Part shown: positions 16,487-25,227 of the stretch, piece by piece
Numbering within the stretch: position 1 is the stretch's first letter
Layout of the letters: each line of letters opens with the position of its first letter
NCBI GenBank assembly: GCA_942493275.1
Contig: OW818687.1
Location: forward strand, 806,001 to 870,000
DNA: 64,000 nt
Source of the DNA: G942493275 sp942493275
GTDB lineage: Bacteria > Actinomycetota > Coriobacteriia > Anaerosomatales > PHET01
Direction of reading: 5' to 3'
Program-made: the position numbers and the translations under genes
Notes under the pieces: model-generated
The model's input: the letters and a program-made list of their open reading frames with translations, nothing else
The model's database searches: none
Told to the model about the DNA's origin: nothing

Positions 16487-17824
16487 TCAGAGCACCTGGA
16501 CGATCAGGAGGCCTACGACGACGGCCACGACAGTGCTTACCAGCAGCGGGATCATGAACGAGTGGTTCACGACGAACTTGCCGATCTTGGTGGTGCCCGT
16601 CTGGTCCGTGGCGACCGCAGCGAGCTGGGTGCCGTTGGCCGGCAGGAAGAGGACACCGGAGAGCGCCTGCCACATGGCGACGATCGGCCCGACGGGGAGT
16701 CCAATCGACAGCCCGATCGGCACGAGCGTACGCGTGGTGGCCGACTGACTCGTGGTCAGCGCGGCGAGGATGAAGATCGCGAATGCGAAGAGCAGCGGCA
16801 CTGCGGTAACGGCGTCACTGAGCAGCGCGTTGATCTGCTCGGTGTAGGCGACGACGAATGTGTCGGCCAGCCAGGCGATACCAAACAATGCGAGGATCGC
16901 GATGATGCCCGAACCGAAGACCTGCTGCTTGGGGATGGACCCAGGTTCGATCTTGGCCACGAAGATGATGACCAGCGCGACGATGAACATCGTGAGCTGG
17001 ATGACAGTCGTGGTCGAGACCGGCACGAGTCCCTCGGCGCCCGGCACCATCTTCTGAAGAGCCGGGAATGCGCTCGCCACAACGAAGAGCACTCCGACGA
17101 GGAAGATGTAGGCGCTCGCAGCCGCACCCTTGGGCAGGGGAGGCTCCGGCTCGTCCGTGGCCTTGGCGCTCTTCGGCGGCTCGATGAGTCCCGCCTTGAG
17201 CTTCTCCTGGTAGACAGGGTCCTGGTCGAGCGGCTTGCCGATAAAGTTCTGGACGAACGCCATGACGAGGACCGCGACGATCGAGGACGGAATCGTCACC
17301 AGCAGGATCTTGCCCAGCGAGTAGCCGTATTCAGGAACGGCCACCAGCGTGAGCATCGCGGCCATGGCCGCAGAGACCGGGCTGGACGTGATGCCGTAGA
17401 CATTCGCAACGGTCGCGGTCGCGAGCGGGCGCTCCGGCCGGATGTTGTTGTCGTATGCGGTCTGGTAGATGACCGGAATCAGCGGGAAGTAGATGTTCGA
17501 CGTACCGGCGGCCACGGTGAAGACGTAGCTCACGAGCGGCGCGATGTAGTTGAGTTGCTTCGGATTCGACTTGATGATCTTGGTCGCGACCCGCACGAGG
17601 AAGTCGATGCCCCCCGCCGACTGCATCGCCGCGGCAGCGGTGATGACCGCCAGGATGATGAGCATCGCCGAGCCGGGAGGTGATCCCGGCGCCAGACCGA
17701 ACACATACACGAGAATGAACACACCCGCGACGCCCCAGAGCCCGAGTCCTATCCCGCCCATCCGGACACCCATTACGATGGCCCCAACGACGACGAGAAT
17801 CTGCAGAACGACTGCCACGTCCAC
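16487..17824 (-). CDS. Anaerobic C4-dicarboxylate transporter (DcuA/DcuB family)
   Basis: A 445-residue membrane protein with about eleven helices, the usual Dcu length. Family landmarks include GVRMGGIGLGLWGVAGV at the N-terminus, VFTVAAGTSNIYFPLIPVIY, NVYGITSSPVSAAMAAM and FLPANGTQLAAVATDQTGTTKIG near the C-terminus. Dcu carriers exchange fumarate, malate, aspartate and succinate during anaerobic growth, fitting the electron-transfer genes in the window. It starts at a GTG after GGAGGGG and reads toward the M20 and APC genes. No DcuS/DcuR-type regulator is adjacent. Confidence 0.94.
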   Translation of the reverse strand: MDVAVVLQILVVVGAIVMGVRMGGIGLGLWGVAGVFILVYVFGLAPGSPPGSAMLIILAVITAAAAMQSAGGIDFLVRVATKIIKSNPKQLNYIAPLVSYVFTVAAGTSNIYFPLIPVIYQTAYDNNIRPERPLATATVANVYGITSSPVSAAMAAMLTLVAVPEYGYSLGKILLVTIPSSIVAVLVMAFVQNFIGKPLDQDPVYQEKLKAGLIEPPKSAKATDEPEPPLPKGAAASAYIFLVGVLFVVASAFPALQKMVPGAEGLVPVSTTTVIQLTMFIVALVIIFVAKIEPGSIPKQQVFGSGIIAILALFGIAWLADTFVVAYTEQINALLSDAVTAVPLLFAFAIFILAALTTSQSATTRTLVPIGLSIGLPVGPIVAMWQALSGVLFLPANGTQLAAVATDQTGTTKIGKFVVNHSFMIPLLVSTVVAVVVGLLIVQVL

Positions 17825-17920
17825 TACGCTTCCCCTCCAAAATGGTCCGAGCGCGCGAATGGAATGATGCTGCTTGGAGTACTATTCCCAACGAGGTGTT
17901 CTCCCTATGGGGATGTGAAT

Positions 17921-18826
17921 ATGACCGCACTCCTGATGACAGCAGCCAATGTCGCGTCCGAGGCCGCCTCCGCGGCCGTGGCTCCGCCGGTCGATCTGGG
18001 AAGTGTTATAGCGACTGCGATCCCCTCGGTAATCACCAGCGCACTGCCGTCCGCGATCACGACTACAGCGCCGATCACCGCGGTCGCAGCGCAGGTGCCC
18101 GCAGGATTCGAGATGGCGGCCGCATTCGCGGGGGCCCTCGCGGGGGCGCTCATCGGTGTGCGCCTCCGGTTCGACCTGATCGGTGTCGCGACGCTCGCGG
18201 TGGTTTCCGGACTCGGGGGCGGCATCATCCGTGACGTGCTTCTGCAGCGTTACGGCATCTACGCCCTCGATCACCCCGAACTCTTGATGATCACGCTGCT
18301 CGGGACCTTGATCGCATTCTTCTTCTACTCGGCCGCCGCACGGCTGAGCTGGGCGATCTTCATCATCGACGCCCTGGCCCTCGGAATCTTCGCTGTCATC
18401 GGTTCCGATAAGGCGCTTCTCGCGGGACTCGCCATCGTGCCGGCGATTCTGTTGGGCACGATCACCTCGGTCGGGGGCGGCGTCTTGCGCGACCTGCTGA
18501 CAGGTGAGATTCCGCAGGTCCTCAGACCGGGCGGATACTACGCGACTGCGGCGATCGCGGGCAGCGCGGTCTACATCGGGTTGGCGGGCTGGCTCAGCGT
18601 GGTGAAGCCCGTCGCCATGGTTCTCGCCGTCGGCCTAGTCTTGGTTCTCCGAGTCGCCACGCACTGGCTGGGATGGCAGACACCGACGGCGACCGACCTC
18701 ACGCCGTACGTTGCGGTGGCACCTCGGAAGGCCGTCAGGACCAGTGGCCGAGCCATCGACTGGGCGGTGCGCAGAGTGCGCCCCACAAGGGACAGCGCGG
18801 AAGATGAGCCGAGAAGGCCCGAATAG
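17921..18826 (+). CDS. TRIC/UPF0126 family membrane protein
   Basis: A 301-residue protein with a long, low-complexity Ala/Ser/Thr/Pro N-terminus (residues 1-65) and then a seven-helix TRIC-like core. The core carries the paired GGGxxRD motifs of the family (GLGGGIIRDVLL near 108 and GGGVLRDLLTGEIP near 190). Bacterial members are trimeric cation channels or proposed glycine transporters. The 65-residue extension is longer than usual. I chose the ATG at 17921, after GGGGATG; longer frames read into the promoter region shared with the divergent dicarboxylate carrier. Confidence 0.88.
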   Translation: MTALLMTAANVASEAASAAVAPPVDLGSVIATAIPSVITSALPSAITTTAPITAVAAQVPAGFEMAAAFAGALAGALIGVRLRFDLIGVATLAVVSGLGGGIIRDVLLQRYGIYALDHPELLMITLLGTLIAFFFYSAAARLSWAIFIIDALALGIFAVIGSDKALLAGLAIVPAILLGTITSVGGGVLRDLLTGEIPQVLRPGGYYATAAIAGSAVYIGLAGWLSVVKPVAMVLAVGLVLVLRVATHWLGWQTPTATDLTPYVAVAPRKAVRTSGRAIDWAVRRVRPTRDSAEDEPRRPE

Positions 18827-18829
18827 CCG

Positions 18830-19285
18830 TTAGGCGGAGTTGCGATTCCCCAGCGCGGCTTGTGCCAGCGCATGCAGCCCGCGACTAAGGGCGTCGACGT
18901 CCTCGTCGCTCATCGACTCCAACCAGGCTTCGACGTGCCGGTGCCGGCCCTGCCGCAGCTCGGTGACAAGCTCAGTTCCGGTGGCAGTGACCGTCACGAC
19001 GACCCTCCGGCGGTCGACGGCGTCCGGCAGCCGCTCGGCGTACCCCCTGCGGACGAGCTGCTCGACAAGCTGGCTGGCCGCCGGCTCGCCGATCGCGAGG
19101 TCGCGCGCGAGACCGGTGACTGACATCCCGTCCGAACTCGCGAGCACGATGAGTGCCTTGAGCTGCGCCATCGGCAGGCCGAGCTCCAGCCACACGGGCA
19201 GGCTGACGCGGTGAAGCTCGGAGGTCACAGCGCGAAGGTCACTGATGGCCTGGCTCTCCACGTCGGTGCGAGTGACAGTCGACAT
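18830..19285 (-). CDS. MarR family transcriptional regulator
   Basis: A 151-residue winged-helix protein with the MarR layout: helical N-terminus, recognition region MSVTGLARDLAIGEPAASQLVEQLVRRGY, wing PDAVDRRRVVVTVTATG, and a C-terminal dimer helix. The ATG at 19285 is preceded by GAGAGGGTAGGA. An AT-rich divergent region with nested inverted repeats follows, so autorepression is likely. The only gene across that region is a small unknown one, so the physiological target is not evident. Confidence 0.92.
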   Translation of the reverse strand: MSTVTRTDVESQAISDLRAVTSELHRVSLPVWLELGLPMAQLKALIVLASSDGMSVTGLARDLAIGEPAASQLVEQLVRRGYAERLPDAVDRRRVVVTVTATGTELVTELRQGRHRHVEAWLESMSDEDVDALSRGLHALAQAALGNRNSA

Positions 19286-19350
19286 TCCTACCCTCTCGGA
19301 ACTCAGGCATCGTGGCCCGAGGCGGTCTAAGCACGATGAGGGTAGCAATA

Positions 19351-19389
19351 TATATCAGTAGTTACAAACTATTTGTTGAGTGTGATATA
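19351..19389. promoter_or_regulatory. Nested inverted repeats, probable MarR operator with promoter
   Basis: TAGTT-ACA-AACTA (19359-19371) is a near-ideal MarR-type palindrome. TATATCA (19351-19357) and TGATATA (19383-19389) form a second inverted repeat around it. On the plus strand TTACAA, 18 bases, TATATT gives a plausible promoter overlapping both. This is the most AT-rich stretch for several kilobases. Confidence 0.6.
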
Positions 19390-19521
19390 TTAAGGAGGCA
19401 TCCACCACGCGGCTCGTCCGCGTCGCTGGCCCCGCAAGGGCCCCATCGATCCGGCCTCGACCTTCGTTGCCGACTCCCTGTGGGTGCTCGCCTGCACCGC
19501 ATTGCCACTGGAGGTTTCATC

Positions 19522-19797
19522 GTGCTCAGGTCGTCCAACCGATTCCGGAAGAGTACTCCCGAGGTCGCATCAGACGTCGTCTACGACGATGGCGGCAGCG
19601 GCCTGAAGGCCGCCTGCGAGGCCCGGTTCGGATCGTCGGACTACGAGATCACGTGCGATGCGAAGCACAGCGTGTGGGTCAAGCATAAGGACAGCGGCCG
19701 CTCGGTCGGCCTATCCCCTTGGCTGCTGAACCGGCGCACGCTTGACGAGGTCATCGAGACCGTGGAGACCAAGCTCGGCGTCAGCGCGAACAGGTAG
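19522..19797 (+). CDS. Small protein of unknown function
   Basis: A 91-residue, charged, soluble-looking protein without signal or membrane segment. It starts at a GTG after GGAGG; the longer open frame upstream has no usable start and no coding signal I trust. It contains KAACEARFGSSDYEITCDAKH and a C-terminal amphipathic helix (TLDEVIETVETKLG). I do not recognise a family. It is the only gene downstream of the probable MarR operator on the plus strand, so it may be in the MarR regulon. It converges on the glycosyltransferase-like gene. Confidence 0.6.
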   Translation: MLRSSNRFRKSTPEVASDVVYDDGGSGLKAACEARFGSSDYEITCDAKHSVWVKHKDSGRSVGLSPWLLNRRTLDEVIETVETKLGVSANR

Positions 19798-19806
19798 AAG
19801 TCGCCG

Positions 19807-21162
19807 CTAGCCTTCGCTGACCGCAGCCCGCTGGGCCAGGGCTCTCTTCGCCCACACGTAGAGTCCCACGATTCCTGCGGCTGCCAGCACAAAGACCGCT
19901 GACATCGCCGGCAGGAAGTATCTGATCGCGAACATCGTCATATAGTGGACCGCCATGGTGTAGAGCGGCAACGACGCGCAGATAAGTAGTCTTCTTGAGT
20001 ACCGGGCGAACACCACCCCCACGAGTGCGAATACAAGCGCAGCACTGTGGAACCACGTGATCCAGTCTTGCTGGCGCAGTAGTGCATCGCTGGGCGTACC
20101 CGAGAAGTCACCGTAGTCGATGCGCTTCTCGTCATAGTGATTGGCGTGCTCCCAATGTGCGTCGGCCACCGCGTTCCACGGGAACTTGACCGCCAGCCAG
20201 ACCTCGAGGTTCCTCCATTCGATGAACTCGACCGGCGCCTCTTCGAAGTATGTGCGCGCCCGATATCTCGCAGCAGCGGTCCAGGGGTCCCGGCCTTCGG
20301 CTTCTGCGCGATCGGCAATCACTTCCTCTTCTGGCGACAGCTCGCGTCCCCCGAGACCGTCGAGCATCGTCACACCGCTGTTCGTGCTGAGCAAGACCAG
20401 CTTGTCGAGCACGATGACGTTGCGTATCCACCACGGCGCCATCACCAGAACGGCGGCAGCCAGGAAGACGGCCGCCCGTTTGGCGTACTGGGACATAGGC
20501 ATGGTGCGAAGAAGCGCCACGTAGACAAGCGGCACGATCGGCCACAGGACGAACGCCGGTCGCACCATTCCGATGACGCCGGTGATCAGGCCAAAGACCG
20601 CGAACAGATGGAGCGGCGCCGGCTTGCTCTTGGACGCCAGCACAACGCCTACCCATAACGCCGCGGCGATTACGAGGGAGCCCAACACGTCGCTGAGGTG
20701 CGCGCTCGCGGCCCAGTAGTAGGGCAGATACAGCGCTGCCAACATGCCGGAGACCGCGGCAACGCGGCGTCCGCCTATCGCCAGTCCCGCTCGCATCGTG
20801 CACAGCGCGGTGCCCACGACCATCATGAGTTGCATCGCATACACGAAGGGCTGAGCATTCACCGCCCAGTCGACCGCCGAGCCGCCGCGAGGCACAAGAG
20901 CGAAGATGAAGGCGAGTACGAGCGGGTACCCGGGCGTCAGCGTGGCGTTCGGCACCTCGCTGTCGTACGCGAAGACGTGATTCGCGACGATCCCTTGGGC
21001 AACATTCACGTACGCGAGCGCGTCGTGCACCGCCGGAGGTATCGGGTGCGTCGAGCGGGACAGTAAAGTCACCACGATCGTCGTCAGCACGACAATCACC
21101 AGCGGATAGTGCTCCGCCAGGAGTCGGCCGAGGTCAACGCGACGCGCATCTTTGCTCACCGG
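19807..21162 (-). CDS. Glycosyltransferase family 39-like polytopic membrane protein
   Basis: About 451 residues with roughly ten membrane helices. An acidic motif in the first outside loop, VHDALAYVNVAQGI, followed by NATLTPGYPLVLA, matches the ArnT/PMT-type GT-C fold, in which that Asp is catalytic. A large external C-terminal region holds GVTMLDGLGGRELSPEEEV. Such enzymes transfer sugars from polyprenyl-phosphate donors outside the membrane. The start is uncertain: the GTG at 21162 (after AAGGTGGG), nearby GTGs or an ATG further upstream are possible. A GtrA-family gene, often the donor flippase, diverges immediately upstream. Confidence 0.82.
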   Translation of the reverse strand, partial: PVSKDARRVDLGRLLAEHYPLVIVVLTTIVVTLLSRSTHPIPPAVHDALAYVNVAQGIVANHVFAYDSEVPNATLTPGYPLVLAFIFALVPRGGSAVDWAVNAQPFVYAMQLMMVVGTALCTMRAGLAIGGRRVAAVSGMLAALYLPYYWAASAHLSDVLGSLVIAAALWVGVVLASKSKPAPLHLFAVFGLITGVIGMVRPAFVLWPIVPLVYVALLRTMPMSQYAKRAAVFLAAAVLVMAPWWIRNVIVLDKLVLLSTNSGVTMLDGLGGRELSPEEEVIADRAEAEGRDPWTAAARYRARTYFEEAPVEFIEWRNLEVWLAVKFPWNAVADAHWEHANHYDEKRIDYGDFSGTPSDALLRQQDWITWFHSAALVFALVGVVFARYSRRLLICASLPLYTMAVHYMTMFAIRYFLPAMSAVFVLAAAGIVGLYVWAKRALAQRAAVSEG

Positions 21163-21346
21163 CACACTCGTTCCCACCTTGAGACCGGTCTCCGTGGCTC
21201 GCGCACGCGGCGCGTTCCGTAGGCGACGACGAACCGCACGCTCGACCGCAGGCAATGTGCGAAGATGCCTCTCAGCACAAGCACCGAGCACGGCTCAGAA
21301 GGGGCCTTGAGGTGCTGGGCAGCGGACGGGAGCGATAGTAGCCCAC

Positions 21347-21820
21347 ATGGCGCCTGCAGGCAACGATTGGCAACGAGCGTACGACGCACACGGCGACAAG
21401 CTCAGATTCCTCATCGTAGGGGTCTGGAACTCCGTGTTCGCATACGGCGTGTTCGTCGTTCTGCTCTACGCACTCGAGCCGTATCTGGGCTCCCTCGCGA
21501 GCAGCGAGTCAGCGGCCCTCGGCTGGATCGGCGCCCACTACTACCTGCTGGTCCAGTGGGCCGCGTGGTTCATCGCGGTCCCCCAGTCGACCCTCGCCTT
21601 CGGCCGATTCGTCTTTGGGGCATCGGGCCGCCTGTCAACACAGATCAGCCGGGCGTATCAGGTGTCGCTCCCCATCCAGCTGGTGAGCACGGTTCTGCTG
21701 TGGCTGTTCTCGGGCGTCCTCGGGCTCTCCGCCCTCCTGGGCCAGCTGCTCACGGCAGGTGTCGCCGCCGTGCTGACGTACGTCGGCCACAAGTACTACA
21801 CCTTCGAGTCTGGCGACTAG
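21347..21820 (+). CDS. GtrA family membrane protein
   Basis: A 157-residue, four-helix protein with the GtrA opening RFLIVGVWNSVFAYGVFVVLL and closing YVGHKYYTFES. GtrA proteins are thought to help move polyprenyl-phosphate sugars across the membrane for cell-surface glycosylation. The divergent GT-C-type gene fits that pathway. The preceding 180-bp divergent gap shows no clear promoter consensus. The stop overlaps by four bases the convergent VF530-like gene. Confidence 0.9.
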   Translation: MAPAGNDWQRAYDAHGDKLRFLIVGVWNSVFAYGVFVVLLYALEPYLGSLASSESAALGWIGAHYYLLVQWAAWFIAVPQSTLAFGRFVFGASGRLSTQISRAYQVSLPIQLVSTVLLWLFSGVLGLSALLGQLLTAGVAAVLTYVGHKYYTFESGD

Positions 21821-22050
21821 TCGCGCGTCCAGAACTTCGAGTTGATGTAGAGCTCCTCGACCTTCTTGCGCGCCCACGGGGTCTTGCGAAGGAAGTTCAG
21901 CACCGACGGGATCGTCGGATCGTTCTTCAGGCAGTTGATCCGGATCCGCTTCGCAAGCCCGTCCCAGCCGTACTTGTTGACCAGCTTGCGCAGCATGGTC
22001 TCGAGCGTGACGCCGTGAAGCGGATCGTTGGGATGCTCGATGTCCGGCAT
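21817..22050 (-). CDS. VF530/DUF2132 family DNA-binding protein
   Basis: A 77-residue protein that matches the VF530 family nearly end to end: NDPLHGVTLETMLRKLV, YGWDGLAKRIRINCLKNDP, and FLRKTPWARKKVEELYI. The family is a small helical fold linked to double-stranded DNA binding by structure, with no settled role. It starts two bases after the stop of the DUF488 gene, so the two are cotranscribed. The GCGAG just before the ATG at 22050 may be its ribosome-binding site. Confidence 0.92.
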   Translation of the reverse strand: MPDIEHPNDPLHGVTLETMLRKLVNKYGWDGLAKRIRINCLKNDPTIPSVLNFLRKTPWARKKVEELYINSKFWTRD

Positions 22051-22052
22051 GC

Positions 22053-22406
22053 TTACTCGCAGGTCGCGCTGAGGTAGCTCGCGAGCGTGTCGTAGATGTC
22101 CCACGGGCCCTCGACGGGGATCGTCAGAATCGTGACGTCGCCGCGTTCCTTGTGCAGCTTGCGGACCTTCTCGATGGCGGCCTCGTTATGCGCGAGCTCA
22201 AGAACGTAGCGATCTCGAAAGCCGCTGGCCTTCCTAGGGTTGCGCCGCATCCAGTCGCGAAGGTTGTGACTGGGATACAGCCCCTTCATCCAGACGGCAT
22301 CGGTCGCCTTGCCCTTCGGCACGCCGCGCGGCCACACCGGTTCGATGAGGATCCGGACTCCGTCCTCGGGCTTCTTCGGGTCGAACGCGGACTTGGTGCG
22401 TATCAC
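22053..22406 (-). CDS. DUF488 family protein (YeaO-like)
   Basis: A 117-residue protein with the YeaO/DUF488 signature VRILIEPVWPRGVPKGKATDAVWMK, split here by a variable LLVDRLWPRG-equivalent, then HNLRDWMRRNPRKASGFRDRY. The function of the family is not established. It begins at a GTG after CGAGGAGCC and is followed after two bases by the VF530-like gene. No catalytic residues can be proposed with confidence. Confidence 0.88.
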   Translation of the reverse strand: MIRTKSAFDPKKPEDGVRILIEPVWPRGVPKGKATDAVWMKGLYPSHNLRDWMRRNPRKASGFRDRYVLELAHNEAAIEKVRKLHKERGDVTILTIPVEGPWDIYDTLASYLSATCE

Positions 22407-22475
22407 GGTTGGCTCCTCGGTAGAACGAATGTCCTTACGGCCGCATCCGGCCGGGGGTTGTCGACGTAGAGAGTA

Positions 22476-22694
22476 TCAGGGAGTGTAGCCGAGCCACCCG
22501 AATGCGGCGATGCAGCCGCAGACCGCCACGACGGCCACGACGGCCACAACCACGACGACGACCCACACGGGGCGCTTTCGGGGCGGCTGCCCGGGAGGCG
22601 GCGTGGTCGCGAACGTGCCGGGGGGCGGTGGCGGCGGCGGATCCATGACCGTCTGCCCGCTCGGCTGGGCCGGTGCTTCGAACTGGTCGCTCAT
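22476..22694 (-). CDS. Proline-rich single-pass membrane protein
   Basis: A 72-residue protein. Residues 1-40 are rich in Pro, Gln and Thr (seven consecutive prolines; PPPGQPPRKRP), followed by a very Val-rich membrane helix and a short Gly-rich tail. This architecture is widespread in actinobacteria and has no assigned function. The ATG at 22694 follows GAGGGGA. The Pro-rich part should be cytoplasmic by the positive-inside rule (RKR just before the helix). Confidence 0.75.
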   Translation of the reverse strand: MSDQFEAPAQPSGQTVMDPPPPPPPGTFATTPPPGQPPRKRPVWVVVVVVAVVAVVAVCGCIAAFGWLGYTP

Positions 22695-22767
22695 GTGATT
22701 CCCCTCGGGTCGTGCGCGCAAGGTGGATCTTGGCCCTGCGTACAGTATTGCCGATGCACGCTGGTAG

Positions 22768-23775
22768 CTACCTCGTCAGCTCACCCGCGAGGTCCTGCTG
22801 CATCATCTCGGCCACCACTCCGGCGTCGAGCCCCTGCCCGAGCAGAACGGCGAGCTTGGTGAGCGCTGCCTCGCAGGTCATGTCGAAGCCCGGAACCGCA
22901 CCCGCACGCAGCAACGCCGAACCGGTCGCGTAAGCGTTGGGCTGGACCGAGCCGCGCACGCACTGGGTCACCACCACGACCACGATCCCGTCGGCAGTCG
23001 CCTGCTCGATGGCGGCCAGGAACTCCCGGTCATCGGAGGGCCCGTTGCCCGCGCCGTACGCCTCAATCACGAGACCCTGGAGCGGCGGCCGGCACGTATT
23101 CGCAAGAATCGACGCCGAGAAGCCCGGGAACAGCCGAACCGCCGCGACGTTTCCGAGACGACCGGCGGTCAGGCCCGGCTCGCACGTCGGCGTGCGCACG
23201 ACCGTGCGGTTCACGACGATGTCTACGCCGATCTCGGCAAGCGCAGGGCATCTCGGCGAGTCAAAGGCATCGAGGCCGGAGGCGTCGATCTTGGTGGCCC
23301 GGTTGCCCCTGAGGAGCACCTCGCCAAAGAGCAGGCCCACCTCGGGCACATCGGTGCGGGCGGCCACCTGCAGGGCGCCGATCAGGTTCTGGCGGCCGTC
23401 GCTGCGCGCTCGGGCAATCGGAATCTGCGATCCGGTGACGACCACAGGCTTGCCGAGGCCCGGCAGCAGAAACGACAGCGCCGACGACGTGTACGCCATC
23501 GTGTCGGTGCCGTGGAGCACGACGAATCCGGCGTGGTCGTCTCGGCGCTCGTAGAGCGTGCGGGCGATCGTGCACCAGGTCTCGGGAGTCGCGTTCGAGG
23601 AGTCGATCAGCGGGTCGAGCTCGATGAAGGCGATCGGTGGCAACTCGCCTCTCGAGCCGGCGACGACCTCGTCGAGGTAGGGGGCAAGAGCGGCGGTGGC
23701 CGGCACGCTCCCATCGGGCGTGGCCACCATGCCGATGGTTCCGCCGGTATGCAGCACCAGCACGCTGTCACTCAT
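22768..23775 (-). CDS. ansA: Type I L-asparaginase
   Basis: A 335-residue amidohydrolase. The first catalytic Thr lies in LHTGGTIGM (about residues 8-16), the second in VLHGTDTMAYT (near 88-98), and the family VTGSQIP follows. The C-terminal allosteric/small domain includes YGAGNGP. There is no signal peptide, so it is a cytoplasmic type I enzyme that hydrolyses asparagine to aspartate and ammonia. Aspartate could feed fumarate metabolism together with the Dcu carrier (inference). The ATG at 23775 follows GAAGGGGG. Confidence 0.93.
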   Translation of the reverse strand: MSDSVLVLHTGGTIGMVATPDGSVPATAALAPYLDEVVAGSRGELPPIAFIELDPLIDSSNATPETWCTIARTLYERRDDHAGFVVLHGTDTMAYTSSALSFLLPGLGKPVVVTGSQIPIARARSDGRQNLIGALQVAARTDVPEVGLLFGEVLLRGNRATKIDASGLDAFDSPRCPALAEIGVDIVVNRTVVRTPTCEPGLTAGRLGNVAAVRLFPGFSASILANTCRPPLQGLVIEAYGAGNGPSDDREFLAAIEQATADGIVVVVVTQCVRGSVQPNAYATGSALLRAGAVPGFDMTCEAALTKLAVLLGQGLDAGVVAEMMQQDLAGELTR

Positions 23776-23834
23776 CGTCCGGCCCCCTTCGTCGTGATAA
23801 CGCGCATCAGCATATCGGTTATCCCCGAGACGCA

Positions 23835-23872
23835 CGTGGCCCCCGCGTCCCTGACGGGCTGCGGGGGCCACG
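23835..23872 (-). terminator. Large GC-rich hairpin
   Basis: A 12-bp perfect stem (CGTGGCCCCCGC with GCGGGGGCCACG) and 14-base loop sit after the stop of the VOC gene and before the asparaginase gene. No U tract follows on the minus strand, so it may be a Rho-independent-like or mRNA-stabilising structure. Confidence 0.6.
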
Positions 23873-23892
23873 GTCGCTCGCGGCGCCAATCG

Positions 23893-24294
23893 CTACATGC
23901 TGTTGATGCTGACGATGTTGCCTTCGGTGTCTTTGAACCAGGCACCCTTGCCGCCGTCCATGTCCACGACTCCGTCCACGGTCTTCAGACCGATCTCAGG
24001 GATGTCGTAGTCCTCGAACACGACACCCTTCGAACGAAGCTCGGCCATCACGGCGTCGAACTTGTCGGCGGGAACACCGAATCCGAGGGTCGTGTTCTCG
24101 GGGGCGGGCATCCCGGGACGCTCGTAGAGCATGACGCCGGTACCGTCGCCCGCCATGAGAATCGACTCCGTCGTGGGACCGCTCATGACCTCCTTGGGAG
24201 TCAGTCCGAGGACCTCGGTATAGAACCGCTTGGCCCGCTCGTAGTCGTCGGCGCGAAGTACCGCCATTGCCGGATAGTCACCAAGCCCAGACAT
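23893..24294 (-). CDS. VOC superfamily (glyoxalase-like) protein
   Basis: A 133-residue protein with two beta-alpha-beta-beta-beta modules: YPAMAVLRADDYERAKRFY with YTEVLGLTP, and KFDAVMAELRSKGVVFEDYD with GAWFKDTEGNIVSI. The C-terminal Glu in DTEGN is at the usual metal-ligand position of VOC enzymes. Candidate roles are glyoxalase, bleomycin-type binding or dioxygenase activity; no specific substrate is visible. The ATG at 24294 follows CGAGGTGG. Confidence 0.88.
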   Translation of the reverse strand: MSGLGDYPAMAVLRADDYERAKRFYTEVLGLTPKEVMSGPTTESILMAGDGTGVMLYERPGMPAPENTTLGFGVPADKFDAVMAELRSKGVVFEDYDIPEIGLKTVDGVVDMDGGKGAWFKDTEGNIVSINSM

Positions 24295-24485
24295 CGTGCC
24301 ACCTCGATTCATGCTGCCCGGGGGGCGCTTCCCCCCATCGTGCGTACTCTGGATACGTACCCCGGCTCTATCAGCCGCCCGGCACCGGGAATTGGTCCGA
24401 CAGACTTCCTACTCGGCGATTGGCGCGGCCGCGGCTGGCTCGCGCGGGAGTGGAGCGCTCCGCTGGATGCGGGTACATACCCTGT

Positions 24486-24599
24486 GTGATCTCGAAGCAC
24501 GCACGCGGCACCTATCGGGCCCGCTACCTCGGCGACGGGTCTCACGCAGAGTCGACCAGTGAGTCGCTGACGTACGATCATCCGGTCAAGCGTCGTTAG
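24486..24599 (+). CDS. Possible leaderless 37-residue ORF
   Basis: This is the only candidate in a 310-bp stretch without a clear gene. TACATA (24474-24479), a -10-like box, ends six bases before a GTG that opens 37 codons with mostly G/C third positions (about 27 of 37) and a basic composition. There is no ribosome-binding site. It converges on the winged-helix gene. It could equally be non-coding. Confidence 0.22.
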   Translation: MISKHARGTYRARYLGDGSHAESTSESLTYDHPVKRR

Positions 24600-24605
24600 C
24601 GGAGG

Positions 24606-25088
24606 CTATTCCGCCAGACTCGCGAACACCGCGTGCCGTGCTCTCTGGAGGACCTCGGCTGCGGCCTCCTGCTGCTCGGCGGTGCCCGAGTGCTCGACCT
24701 CGATGACCGCTTCTTGCAGTTGCCACGCAGCATCCCGAAGCGACCGCGCCGCCATCACCGACACCGCATCGGTGGGCTCGGCGCCCCTGCGCAGCCGATA
24801 CCCGAACCCGCGAACCGTCTCGATCGCGTCCGAGAGGCCCGCCGTCGCGAGCTTCTGGCGGACTCGAGAAACCAGAACGCTCACCGATTCGGGCGAGTGC
24901 TCTTCGCCTTCCTCGGAGTCGTTCGCAAGCTGGCTCGCCGAGAAGACCCATCCCGGATGCTCGGCGAGGGCCAGGACGATCTCGAATTCCCCGGGGGTCA
25001 GCGCAATCTCCTTATCGGCGACGAATGCGACGTGCTCGCGCGGGCGTAGCTCGAGATCACCCACAAAGATCCTGTCGTCAGACTCCAC
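24606..25088 (-). CDS. Winged-helix (OmpR/PhoB-type) regulator without receiver domain
   Basis: About 160 residues. The core (about 15-105) is a Trans_reg_C output domain: ALTPGEFEIVLALAEHPGWVFS, the recognition helix SPESVSVLVSRVRQKL and the wing IETVRGFGYRLRR. There is no receiver domain; instead a helical Ala/Glu-rich tail follows. The start is not certain: GTG 25088 or GTG 25064 fit, while longer frames overlap the divergent gene and its promoter. It faces the tandem-repeat protein gene across about 140 bp, so it is a candidate regulator of that gene. Confidence 0.82.
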   Translation of the reverse strand: MESDDRIFVGDLELRPREHVAFVADKEIALTPGEFEIVLALAEHPGWVFSASQLANDSEEGEEHSPESVSVLVSRVRQKLATAGLSDAIETVRGFGYRLRRGAEPTDAVSVMAARSLRDAAWQLQEAVIEVEHSGTAEQQEAAAEVLQRARHAVFASLAE

Positions 25089-25227
25089 GTGCTCACGACC
25101 CGTCCCGAAGTGGCCATCACTTGTTGTTACCCACCGTTCGGGCGCCGTTGAACCTGCGTTCGAGCGCGGTGGCAAGGTACCTAGTGTGAGTTGTGTCCAT
25201 TTCTGCGTGACCGAGGAGGTGTCAACG

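Noticed and set aside
22437..22475. GGCCG/CCGGCC inverted repeat as terminator
   Set aside because: The stem is only five or six base pairs, lies upstream of a gene start on its strand and has no U tract.
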